This document shows positions 12,140 to 22,079 of a stretch of DNA of 64,000 bases, in pieces. Where the stretch lies: positions 97,766,315-97,830,314 of the forward strand of contig NC_079147.1 of NCBI RefSeq assembly GCF_945859685.1, given 5' to 3'. Position numbers and translations under genes: made by a program. The notes beneath the pieces are model-generated. The model made no database searches and was not told where the DNA came from. It saw only the letters and a list, made by a program, of their open reading frames with translations. Source of the stretch: Eupeodes corollae (lineage: Eukaryota; Arthropoda; Insecta; Diptera; Syrphidae). Every line of letters begins with the position of its first letter. Position 1 is the first letter of the stretch.

Positions 12140-12588
12140 TAGGCAAATCTTCAAGCTCAAAATCTTCAGAAAATTCAAACGCCGCTGTCTTTATCGCATA
12201 AAATTTACGGTCGATTTCCGCACAATTATTGATTCACAAGATGCTCTGATTGACCAGATATTTCTCGAAGTACACAGACAACACAACACAACACAGACAA
12301 GTCATGAGTTTTAAAAAATGCGTAATGTGGATGTCAGCGAATTAAATCTCAAGATACAACATTTTTTACCAGAAGACTTTGTGTCATACAAATCTATTGA
12401 TACAGTTTGTGATGCTACTGAAGCTGTAAATAATCCAACTGAGTTTTTGAACTCATTATATTTACCAGGCATGCCACCGCATAATTTACAACTGAAGGTT
12501 TGATCTCCGATAATTTTGCTTCGTAATTTGATCCCAGCACGGATGTGCAACAGCACGCGAGTAGTACTAAACAAATTAATGAAAAATG
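12140..12588 (+). mobile_element. Helitron helicase fragment, upstream half
   Basis: The plus strand encodes ALIDQIFLEVHRQH (about 12,242), then after a small disruption RNVDVSELNLKIQHFLPEDF, YKSIDTVCDATEAV, PTEFLNSLYLPGMPPHNLQL and LLRNLIPARMCNSTRV ending in NKLMKN at about 12,588. This is the C-terminal half of the PIF1-like helicase of the Helitron RepHel protein. The GSPIILL glycine is replaced by a stop. The reading stops at 12,588 exactly where retrotransposon B2 begins in reverse. The next expected helicase block is found on the minus strand at 15,499-15,232 (see findings). Confidence 0.75.
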
Positions 12589-12598
12589 AAAAAAAAGG

Positions 12599-14160
12599 GT
12601 TGGACATAGAACAGAGCCCTGGGGCACACGATAATTTATTTTATGGTTTTCAGACTTGAATCCGAATTGAAAGGTAATTACTAATCAAATGAATGAGGGA
12701 TTCATAAAAACCGAAAGTACGCATTTTCGATAAGAGAGTCAATCAAAGGCTTTAGAAATATCAAGTGCAATAATCTTACTTTCTCGAAAGCGATTTAAAG
12801 ATTTGATCCTATTCGGTGAGATAAACCACGAGATCACCAGTGGACCCATTGCTTCGAAAGCCGTATTGTCGGTCATTAGGAAACTTTCGATCTTCGAAAT
12901 ATTTCTTCAGTTGATAATTTATCAGCGTTTCCATGACCTTGGAAAGAAGGGACACAACTGTAATTGGTCGGTAATTAGAGAATGAGGAAGATTAGCCTTT
13001 TTTTGGTATAGGCTGGCAAATACAGTTTTCCATCCGCTCGAAACGAGACCTGAGGAGTAGGACGGATGAAAAAGCGATTTTGCCAGCGTTGAAGAACACC
13101 TCTTCAGAACAACAGCGGGGATATTATTTGGGCCAGCGGATTTATGTATGTTTAGATCTTTTAAGACTCTCGCTGCAGTACGAGTGCGAAACAAGATTGG
13201 CCCCATAGAAGCACTAACGCGCCCTATAACAAGCGGAGTCATTACACTCACTTGTAGCGTTGAATAAGCGGCGAACTGCCTAGCAAAGATATTAGCCCTC
13301 TCTAAAGAGCTAAGAGCGAAGAACGGAGGAACCGAGGAAGAGAAAGAATTCCTCATATTTTTTTACAAATGACCAACAACTTTTGCTGCCTTTGGGATTA
13401 GCAGTACTTTTTGCCGTAATTTTCGTTCATGTAAAGATTTGGTCCGTCAAATAGGGGCGTTTTTCCTCAGTTGGATTCGCTTTGAAACAATGGAAACTTA
13501 CCTTCTTCACCCTTATAACCTCTTTACAGCTCGCATCAAACCATGCGTTTCCCTTAGGTCTGATGGTTTTAACCCTATTCGGGATAAAAGGTCCCAGGAA
13601 AATCAAACATGGCGTCAACGTCACTATCAAGGAAGCATATAGTGACTAGTTAAAGATCCTAAAATAATTATTGAGACCTTCGCAGTTGGCTTTCTTGAAT
13701 TCAAAAACGGTTCTCTTAGGAGCTGTTTCTTTAACTGGACAGTTTTGGCACCACAATTTTGCTGATATGACACAATGGTCCGATGATCCTAAATGAGATA
13801 GAACACTAATAGTGTACCTACCAGGTTCAGAGGTAAGAAATAAGTCAAGAGTGTTTTTTGCTCGACCTACTACGTCCGATATTCGAGTGGACTCGTTCTC
13901 AAGCTGAGCTAGTTGGTTCAATTCAGCGAAAATCTCCTAATCCTTCGGATGTTGTCTGGCCCAAATTTTGAAACCATGAAGAATTGTTTACATTTAAATC
14001 GCCGGTACCAACGGTTCCAGAATAAAGGCACCACGCTATACCCATGAATAAAGAATTAGGTGCGATCGGAATTCTCACTTACTTGGGTTTCACTTAGAGC
14101 CAAAACAGCTGGCCTGTTTAAGAGAGTGTGGGAGTACACCGAAAGAAAGTTCGCTCATAG
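12599..14160 (-). mobile_element. Jockey/CR1-type retrotransposon, copy B2 (5' part only)
   Basis: On the minus strand, ALSETQVSENSD at about 14,095 and a GDLNVNNSSW-like segment at about 14,000 mark the endonuclease, continued by NESTRISDVVGRAKNTLDLF and SSDHCVISAKL (13,921-13,646). The RT N-terminus at 13,356-12,922 contains VLKDLNIHKSAG and VVLKRCSSTLAKS. The copy ends abruptly at motif B (RVPQGSVLCPTLF) at 12,599, where it meets a Helitron helicase fragment. It has no 3' end, which is unusual for a target-primed element. Its last 70 bases recur, inverted, at the start of copy B3. Confidence 0.8.
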
Positions 14161-14189
14161 CGAACAGTGAGATAAAATAAGTTTGAAGA

Positions 14190-14785
14190 CAATAGTTTTA
14201 ATTTTTGAAAAGATATTTGAGTCAAAAATAATTTGTTTCGAAGTTCTTTTACTGTTTTTTAAGTTTTTATTTTTTGTGTAAAAAAACTGTCAAAACTATT
14301 TTCTCAAAATTGTATCGAATGTTGAAAACAGCATTTCTTTATAAGATATTTGAGACAAAAATCAGTTGTTACTAAAGTAATGTTTTTTTTTATAGGTTTT
14401 CATTTTTTAATTAAAAAAAACTGTCAATTCGATTTTTCTCAAAATTTTACCGCATGTCAAAAACCTTATTTCTCGTTGCATACGTTTATTTTGGAAATAA
14501 AATCATTTTTTGTTCGTAAAATATTCCACGCAACAAATATTTTTTGTTCAGTTTTTTTGATTTATAAAAATATATACTTGTTTGGTATCACGTTACAATT
14601 TATATTAATATAACACTTAATTCAAGTCCCTAGCATTACTGTTTGCAGGATATTTTCGGTTAACCAATATGTGCACCTTTTTTTTTAAATGTCTATGGTA
14701 AAAAAACACCCACTCAATTTTTTTTGAGAGTCCTTTCTGCTTCTTTCTATATTATTATCTCTACTGGTTCTTGAGCAATTCGACA
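14190..14785 (+). repeat. Repeat E, copy E1 (arm plus part of core)
   Basis: An AT-rich repeat. The arm contains two diverged units about 134 bases apart, each built around CTGTCAA followed by TTTTCTCAAAATTnTA (14,287 and 14,421). It then runs through TTGGTATCACGTTACAATTT (14,580-14,602) into a core with GGTTAACCAA, CTATGGTAAAAAAAC and GGTTCTTGAGC. The same series, in reverse orientation, surrounds RTE copy A7 at 51,359-51,130 and 54,284-54,770. No protein is encoded. Confidence 0.55.
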
Positions 14786-15020
14786 AATCGGAATTCCAAT
14801 GGGAAGTTAACAATTAAAATTCACTGTATTTCGTTTGTTGCTGCTATTGAAGAATATTGGAGACTATGTGGTTTTAACAAGACGGTACCACATGCCACAA
14901 AACTCGAGCGAATATGGCTTTATTTTGATATCAACTGGCCACCAAGCTCAAGTGATTTGACACCGCTGGACTTTTTTACGTTGACCCGACAAACGTTGTT
15001 TTGTCATATAAATAATTTCT
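14786..15020 (+). mobile_element. mariner-like element remnant M2
   Basis: The frame ending at 15,022 contains an EYWRLCGFNKTVPHATK segment, aligning with the (W)FQQDGATCHT region of mariner transposases, then NWPPSSSDLTPLDFF, the block with the third catalytic aspartate. About 45 residues are recognisable; the rest is gone. It follows directly on repeat E1 and lies inside the segment I infer to be inverted. Confidence 0.6.
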
Positions 15021-15231
15021 AGAGAATATTTTGATAGAAATAAATAATTTATTGTAAGTGTGTAAGGATGTGGTAGATAAGTGGGACAGATATAGAGCAC
15101 TGTAAACGGTGACAACATATTAAAATAACAAATCACCAAAAAAATTTGTTAAATTTATTAAAATTAATTCCTTAAAATTATATACATGTCGCTAATTATG
15201 ACAATAATAAACAAAATAATATCAATCCCTT

Positions 15232-15499
15232 AATGCAACAGAGTGACAATATTTTTTGTGATCCCATCCTTGGCCAATACAAACAAACTGGATGGTTTAC
15301 CCACTCGAGAGCATGTCACGTATATTTATTCGTGTAAAAACATGAAGTTCTGAAATCTAAGCCGCAGATAGACATCGTTTGGCCTTGAAACTTATTGATA
15401 GTCATTGCAAATGCGAATCTACTTGAAAATTGAATTGGAGCATCTGTGGGTATAAAAGGGATTCGTGGTAATAATTTATTTTCAGCTCGGAATTTGCCA
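15232..15499 (-). mobile_element. Helitron helicase fragment, downstream half
   Basis: The minus strand reads GKFRAENKLLPRIPFIPTD, FAFAMTINKFQGQT and CGLDFRTSCF, then after a one-base shift YVTCSRVGKPSSLFVLAKDG ending in a stop at about 15,235. These are the last helicase motifs of a Helitron RepHel protein. In an intact protein this block directly follows the segment that ends at 12,588 on the plus strand. At 15,499 it abuts the start of retrotransposon copy B3. Confidence 0.75.
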
Positions 15500-16500
15500 T
15501 TGGATGGATTCAAGTCTGAAAACAATAAAATAAATACTCGTGTGCCCCAGGGCTCTGTTCTATGTCTAACACTTTATTTTCATTTTTATTTTTGATCTCC
15601 TGATTGCAACTGCTAATCCAATAAATTGTTTCGGTGGTGATAGTACCTACTCTTCGCTTTTCTATTCGTTTTCAGATTCACGTCCCTCTTCTTCGGATGT
15701 GGAACTGCATCGATAATAGAGATAACCTGATTAAATTCTGAGTTGAACACCATTGCATAATGTGGATTAGAAAACCTCGTGGAATTGCTGCGAAAACTCA
15801 ATGCTGTATAGAATCGTTAAAGCAGATATACCTCCCTTACCATTATCAATAGATAAAATTTGCATCGAGGAGACTGAACATCTCAATATTCTCGGTATAT
15901 GTATCACCAACCACCTTTTGTGGAACGATCACATGCGCGATGTTGCCAAAAATGCCGCAAGATGTTTGGATTTTCTAAGGCGATGCAAGAAGTTTTTCTC
16001 CCCCTCTGATCTGGCTGTTATCTACAAAGACTTATATTTATATACATACGTCTAAAGCTTGAGTATAACTTCCATATTTGGGCTGGTGCTCCTGCAGCTT
16101 ATTTAAGCCTCTTTTAAAGTATTGAACTTAGAGCATCATAGGATCGTTTACGTCGCTCGAACATCGTCGTAAAGTTTCTTGTCTCACCCTCTTTTGCCGT
16201 TAATTTAACGGTTTATCCTCTAGAGAAATAACCAGTTGCATTCCTCCCCTATAACAGTTCAACCGTAATACTCACGCTTCTAGGAAAACTAATCAATATA
16301 CCCTAGAGCCCAACTTCGATCGTTCTATCAAGTACAGAGATTCGTTCTTTAGCCGTACTACGCGAATGTGGAATTCCTTACCACACTCTTTATTTCGCAG
16401 CCATTGCAATATTCAGGAATTCAAACACAATGCGTGTCCTTACATAATAAGGGTAGTAATATCCCCTTGAGTGTGCGCCTATTATAAAAAAAAAAACAAT
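15500..16500 (+). mobile_element. Jockey/CR1-type retrotransposon, copy B3 (3' part, up to the gap)
   Basis: It starts mid-RT at LDGFKSEN, continues through RVPQGSVLC and decayed palm sequence, then reads EETEHLNILGICITNHLLWN and RRCKKFFSPSDLAVIYKDL (15,801-16,055). Frame-shifted C-terminal pieces follow and the typical 3' end CCCCTTGAGTGTGCG lies at about 16,462. The A-rich tail runs into the assembly gap at 16,501. The 5' half is absent; its start overlaps by about 70 bases, inverted, with the end of copy B2. Confidence 0.8.
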
Positions 16501-16700
16501 NNNNNNNNNNNNNNNNNNNNNNNNNNNNNNNNNNNNNNNNNNNNNNNNNNNNNNNNNNNNNNNNNNNNNNNNNNNNNNNNNNNNNNNNNNNNNNNNNNNN
16601 NNNNNNNNNNNNNNNNNNNNNNNNNNNNNNNNNNNNNNNNNNNNNNNNNNNNNNNNNNNNNNNNNNNNNNNNNNNNNNNNNNNNNNNNNNNNNNNNNNNN
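16501..16700. other. Assembly gap (200 N)
   Basis: Exactly 200 unknown bases, so the real length is probably not known. Apparent open frames across it are artefacts. Confidence 0.99.
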
Positions 16701-16795
16701 AGACATCTAGCAAGAGACCGAGCTAGATGGAGAAGTTTGTTGGGTGAGGCCCTAGTTCACACAGGACTGTAGCGCCACCTTAAGTAAGTAAGTAA
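16701..16795 (+). mobile_element. 3' end of an RTE-like retrotransposon, divergent copy A8
   Basis: Short piece after the gap. It reads RDRARWRSLLGEALVH in one frame, like the end of RTE pol proteins. It finishes with AGGCCCTAGTTCACACAGGA, CTGTAGCGCCACC and three or more TAAG units. The last 40 bases match the 3' ends of the other RTE copies, but the coding part differs, so it is a different subfamily. Its tail is also the closest match in this window to the SINE tail at 59,172-59,211. Confidence 0.7.
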
Positions 16796-16849
16796 GAACA
16801 AACGATTCAGATGCAACTGAATAGTAAAATAGCGTACGCATACATATCA

Positions 16850-17400
16850 CCCCAATAGGGACACCGACACAGACAAATCAAAAACTTTTGGTTTTGATCG
16901 CTGCGTGTCTGACACTGATCCAGCCCACACACAGCACCCATTTCTGTCCACCGAAATACGGTTGAATGATTCCACCAGCCCATAATCTGTACCAAATAGT
17001 GACTTATTATGGATCCATTCATTGTTCTTGTAACGCTTCTGGCTACCCCTTACAGCTTGTTCAAGTTTTCATTCAACCAGAAATGAGTATCTTCGCTGAA
17101 CTCAGTTTTTTGATACAGATATGGATCTTCAACCAACTTTTAAAGATCCAAAATTTCGGTGTTGTTAAATGCCGCTGGGTTTCAAATCTTGTATTTTGAA
17201 GGTATTCATACTTAAGTCCTTCAACAAAATGTTCCACTTAGTGGAATAATACAGGCCCAATTGGTGCAAAACGGTGCCGAATCGATAATTCACGGTCATC
17301 ATTAATACTGGCAAATATATCTAAAATATTTTTATCAGTTCGTACTTAACGTAAAAACGTTTGTATTTAAATGTCCAATAATCCCAATTTGGTGAAAAGT
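16850..17400 (-). mobile_element. Possible Tc1/mariner-like transposase relic M3
   Basis: In mixed minus-strand frames I see LKYEYLQN, TQRHLTTPKF, EDPYLYQKTEFSEDTHFWLN and WAGGIIQPYF-like pieces. These resemble, in order, the region around the first catalytic aspartate of Tc1/mariner transposases (FSDEAHFWLNG, then WAGGIIGPYFF). Frames change several times and similarity is weak, so this is tentative. The rest of the stretch has no assignable content. Confidence 0.35.
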
Positions 17401-17414
17401 TTTGTCCAAATGTC

Positions 17415-18610
17415 CGCCTGAGTAATAACGGTTGAGAAGGGTGAGACAAGAAAAATTACGACGATGTTTAAGCGACGTAAATTATCCTTTGAAGGTATTA
17501 TCACCAATCGATCTAAAACCTCTACATTCATTTCTGTCCAAGAGGCTTAAATAAGTTGCAGCAGCGCCAGCCTAGAGATGGGAGTTATACTCAAGCTTTG
17601 CACGTATATAACTCTTGTAGATAACAGCCAGATCAGAGGGGGAGACAAACTTCTTGCATCGCCTAGAAAACCCAAACTTCTTTCGGCATTTTTGGCGACA
17701 TCGCTTTTGTAATCGTTCCACAAAAAGTTGTTGGTGAAACTCATACCGAGGATATCGAGAAGTTCAGTCTTCTGGATGCAATTGCAATTCATGGATAATC
17801 GCAAAGGGGGTATATCTCGCCTTAACGATATAAGACATCATAGGTTTAGAAGTTGCAGACAGGAGATCATGAATAAAAATGAGAAAGAGTGTTGGAGATA
17901 GAACAGAGCCCTTGGGCACACCACCATTTATTTTGTGGTTTTTATACTTCAACACATCCAATACTAATTGTGTTGAAAGATCCGAATTACTAATGCAATA
18001 AAGAAGGGATTCTTGAAAACCCAAAGCACTCATTTTCGATAAGAGAGTTTGATGGTAAATCCTATCCCAGGTTTTGGACATCAAGTGCAGTCATCTTACT
18101 TTCTCCAAAACTATAAAAAGATTTGCTCTACTGCTCGCTGAAATGAACCATGAGATTACCAGTCTACCAATTGCTGCGCAAGCCGCATTGTCTGTTATTA
18201 AAAAGCTTCAGATCTTCAAAATATTTCCCGAGCTGATGATTAATCAGCGTTTCCATGACCTAAGAAAGAACGGTCACGGGACGTAATTGTAATCGGTCGG
18301 TGATAAGAGGGTGAGAAAGGTTCATCTTTTTTGGAGATGGGCTATACAAAAATACGGTTTTCCATCCACTGGGAACGAGACCTGAGCAGGACAGATAAAA
18401 AAGCCTACACAGTGATATTGCCAGCGTTGAAGAACACCTCTTCGGAAGAATAGCGAGGATACCATCCGGACCAATGGATTTATGTATGGAATCCTTTGAG
18501 ACTCCCGTTACAGTAGAAGTGGGAACAAAGATTAGCCCCATAGAATCACTTACGCGCTCAATGACAAGCGGAGTTATAACACACGCTAACAGCGTTGAAT
18601 TGGATACTAA
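17415..18610 (-). mobile_element. Jockey/CR1-type retrotransposon, copy B4
   Basis: Minus-strand pieces in family order. At 18,541-18,260 is SIHKSIGPDGI with LPKRCSSTLAISL. At 18,084-17,764 is a block with QTLLSKMSALGFQESLL and GVPKGSVLSPTLFLIFI. At 17,804-17,547 is CIQKTELLDILGMSFTN followed by a frameshift. An LEHRRK-like piece near 17,470 is the most 3' part. Endonuclease and 3' end are both missing. It ends at about 18,610, next to an RNase H fragment of element C on the opposite strand. Confidence 0.8.
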
Positions 18611-18639
18611 AATTCTTAAATATTAAGAATGAATTCCAT

Positions 18640-19083
18640 AGCACAAATGCTACACCATCCTCCAACTTCAATGCGACAGAAACTGCCAGATTTCTATAAT
18701 TTTCAGATCTTCCTCTGAGGATAGAGCATTCCTGGAAGCTGGAAGATGGGTCAGCCAACTTTTACACAGATGGATCAAAAACAAATGAATGCGTTGGTTT
18801 CTCATTAAGATTTCCTAATAATTGTAGCGTGTTCCAGGCGGAACTTTTGGCGATAAAAGCAGTCTTGTATTGGCTTAAAGAAAATGTGATACTAACATCT
18901 GATATCCGTATTTTCTCTGATAGTCAGGCCGCTATCAAATCTCTGGACTCTGTCTCTAGAAGTTCTATAACAAAGTGACGGGTCATAAATTTATTCCAGG
19001 AAATTGTAAGTCAGATGAACTTGCCAGCAATAGTACAATTCCACCCATTCTACCACCGTTGGCTAATGCTGGCATTCCAATTC
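18640..19083 (+). mobile_element. RNase H fragment of non-LTR retrotransposon, copy C3
   Basis: The plus strand reads ETARFL, LPLRIEHSWKLEDGSANF, then an RNase H domain: FYTDGSKT (first acidic residue), FQAELLAIKAV (glutamate), IFSDSQAAIKSLDSV (second aspartate) and, after a frame change at about 18,978, GHKFIPGNCKSDELAS (last aspartate). All four acidic positions of the RNase H active site are present, although roughly 15 residues before GHKF are deleted. Such a domain is typical of I-, LOA- and some R1-like non-LTR elements, where it removes template RNA. The fragment fuses directly to copy B5 at 19,083. Confidence 0.7.
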
Positions 19084-19815
19084 CAAAGCGTAACATACCC
19101 CCGATGCCACTATCTATGAGTGGCACTTGCATCCAGGAAACGAATCAACTGTCAGTACTCGGTATGTGTATCACAGATCACCTTTTATAGAATAATCATA
19201 TATTTGATATTGCCAAAAATTCTGTCAGGTGCTTAGGATTTCTCCGACGCCACGGTGGAAGAAATTTGTCACCCCTTTTTTGGCCTTCATCCGTCCAAAG
19301 TTTGAATATAATTCGCATATCTCGGCAGGTGCCCCAAAAACAAGTTAAAATATCTTGGATAGAATACAAAAAAGAGGCTTTAAAAATGATAGGCGATATA
19401 AATATAATCGAAACATTTACATCGGTAGAGCACCGCCGCAATGTTTCATGCCTTTCGTTATTTTATCGATTTTTCTACAAACAATGTTCTGTTGAATTAG
19501 CCAGTTACATTCCACCCCTTAAACAATTCAGCCGTAATACTAGGACTTCCAGGAATGCTCATCAGTTTACACTTGAGCTCAATTTTGGGCGTACTGTCAA
19601 GTATAGAGATTCTTTTTTAAATCGCACATCAAGAATGTGGAATGCTTTACCCAACTCTGTTTTTCCCTATCATTTTAACATTCAAAACTTTAAGACCAAT
19701 GTGCATCGGTATCTCCTATTAAATCCTTCCCTATTTTCCTAACGCTCCCTCTGTGTTTAAATATAAACATATAAAGGGTACTAATAACCCCTTGAGTGCC
19801 TGTAAATTATACAAA
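19083..19815 (+). mobile_element. Jockey/CR1-type retrotransposon, copy B5 (3' end)
   Basis: The 5'-truncated last third of the element: IPPMPLSMSGTCIQETNQLS (19,100), an RRHG region with frameshift, then an open block (19,266-19,742) with GDINIIETFTSVEHRRNVSC, ASYIPPLKQFSRNTR, AHQFTLELNFGRTV and MWNALPNSVFPYHFN. It ends with a stop at about 19,741 and the family 3' end CCCCTTGAGTGCCTG with an A-rich tail at 19,790-19,815. The C-terminal 150 codons are unusually well kept. Confidence 0.8.
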
Positions 19816-21450
19816 AAATTAAATCAAAACTAAAGTTGTTTGAAAGTGACACAAGACACAAATCGTGCGTGAGCTGTCAAAACCAGTGCTGTCGAAAAAG
19901 AAATGACAAAAAAATCACCCTTTATCATTCCTAAAATTAATTATTTACCAAATGCACTAAAAATTCTAATTGTGTCTAGTAACCCAGAGGTATATAAACC
20001 TTTAATATTTCAATTAAAGAATTTATTATAAGATAAGAGAAATCAAACATTACAAAAGACAAGAAACTCGAACTCATCAACGCATCGCAAGGAACAAGGA
20101 CAAGATTTTCTTCACCATTTATTATATTAGAAGATTTTTGTTAGCCTTAGGATGCAGTTAGTCTACTTGAAAGTGCACAAGCACCCTCAACAATTGACAT
20201 GACAGACAAAGTTCAATTTCGGCATAAACAAAGTTCCAACAACCATGGAAGCAATAAGTAAAGTATCTACAGCAAAGTATCTACAGCAAAGAACACAGCA
20301 CACAGCATTTAAAGGCGAATTTCTAATTAGTCTTTTTAATAAATATTTGCGAGACTTTTCTAGATGGGTGCGCCTGCCTTTGTAAAAAGTATAATTCTAC
20401 ATAAATTCGACAAAGTTTTTGAATCCTTCTTCTGTACGATGCGACGAAGTGTATCAGAAGAGTATCTATGTTTATACTAAGTAGTAGAAACATTGTTGCA
20501 AGAAAAGGATGGTGTTGAGCTGATGCTGGTGCCTGATGCTGATGCTGAAGTTGCACTTTGAATAGGAAGAAGTTTTTTTTTTTTTGATGCGCACAAACAA
20601 TGTAAAGTTGGATTTTAAGAAATAATTGCATTTAACTTTTTCGCTACGCTTCCTACCTCTATACCTTCTATGTGACATCATGCTCAAAAATTAGTATTAT
20701 ATTTTGAGTCTTGTAAGAAGGTACCACACCCGAGATGGTAAAATGAAGAACTTAAAATTAACACTGCAAAGAGATTTGTCAAAATTATGATGGTAATTAT
20801 GTTCGTATATGTTTTTACATATAAAAGATTGCTATATTTTTGTATATTTAAAATATGTAAAAACTTTCTTCTGAAGACAAAAATGCACAACACCGTTTTT
20901 CCAAACTTTTTCTTTATTTGCTTATAAATGAAAGAAAATGTCATATGCTTCATATATGCATCACATACTACACATAGCTTAAAGGATACAAAGTTTGTCA
21001 AATATGGAAGGATTGGGGCAGGGTAATGGTGGAAGTGGTGGTTAAGACGAGTTCTCACTTAAAATTCTTCCACGTTTTGAGTTGATGTTAAAATTCATTT
21101 TCAGAATAAGGAAAAAACGAACATTCCATCGTCGTTGAAAACATCTTTCATTTGTCTAAGAAATAAGTTCGAAGATGATATTTTGACGTGTACTTTAACA
21201 GATGTACATCAAATCTTTCTTACTTAATTATGATTATAAATATTTTGCTTGAATGCTTTAAATACCTGCCTTTTAACGTTAAGTACGTTTAAGATATGGC
21301 GCATGTGTCAAAAAAGTCACTTTCGATTTTTAAAGGAACAATTTTAAATTAATATCCTTTAAAGTAACGTGCTACAAAATTACTTTTTGGAAGCAAGCGC
21401 CTCATCTGTTAATTTTTGAAAAGTTTTGATTTAAATAAAGTTAAAATCAA
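19816..21450. other. Gene-poor AT-rich region
   Basis: No supported gene. A 14-base unit is tandemly duplicated at about 20,263-20,290 (AAAGTATCTACAGC twice). Open frames at 20,323-21,058 are low-complexity and match no family I know. Confidence 0.4.
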
Positions 21451-22075
21451 GGGTTTTTGAATAAGGGCGGGTAGATGTTGAAATGGAATAAAACAAGCTG
21501 TGTATGAGGTATTAAAACATTATTTATTATGCCATTAAGTTAGGAATATGACATCATTCATGTTTTTACGATAACACGGATCAGAGGCGTCCAATTTTCA
21601 ACAACTCTCCCACATAGATCCGGCTGAATTTGGGCAATGGCCTGTGTTATGTTCATCTTTAGGACATCGGTCGATTGTGATTTATTTGCATAGATCTGCG
21701 ACTTCAAGAAACCTCACCGGACAAAATCTAGCGGGGCCAAACCGTAAAACCTTGGTGGCCAATTCATATCACCCCTGCTAGAGATAACCTTACCTTCAAA
21801 TCGCTCACTAACGTCGTTTTCAAAAAAGTACGTACCAATTATTACGACCTCGGCCAAAAATCCTCACAGAACGGCGACTTAAGGTCGTTTTATCACCTGG
21901 CTAAAATGGCGATCCTCGTCTAAACGATTCGAACCCTAGTCAGCGAACAAACAGCATCGTCTATGGTCTTGAAGTTTGAGCTCGTTCGACGAAAATTTTG
22001 CCAAGTTGAAGTCTACATTCAACCGTGTAACTTGCCATTATGCAAATCAAACACTCAAATCAAATAATCATTTTT
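21451..22075 (-). mobile_element. mariner-like element remnant M4 with 3' terminal repeat
   Basis: The minus strand shows N-terminal pieces (TSTWQNFRRTSSN-like, near 22,000), then GLAPLDFVR, FLKSQIYANKSQSTDVLK, NITQAIAQIQPDLCGRVVEN and a C-terminal MMS, ending at a terminal repeat. GGGTTTTTGAATAAGGGCGG at 21,451-21,470, continuing GTAGAT, matches the inverted end of mariner M5 (40,881-40,906) at about 21 of 25 positions. The catalytic centre is largely deleted. The 5' end is lost at the junction with RTE copy A2 (about 22,080). Confidence 0.65.
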
Positions 22076-22079
22076 TCTG

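Noticed and set aside
16390..16713. Open frames of 74-107 codons spanning the run of N
   Set aside because: They exist only because unknown bases cannot contain stops.
20323..21058. Minus-strand frames of 71-124 codons
   Set aside because: Low-complexity translations of AT-rich DNA, no motif or neighbour support.
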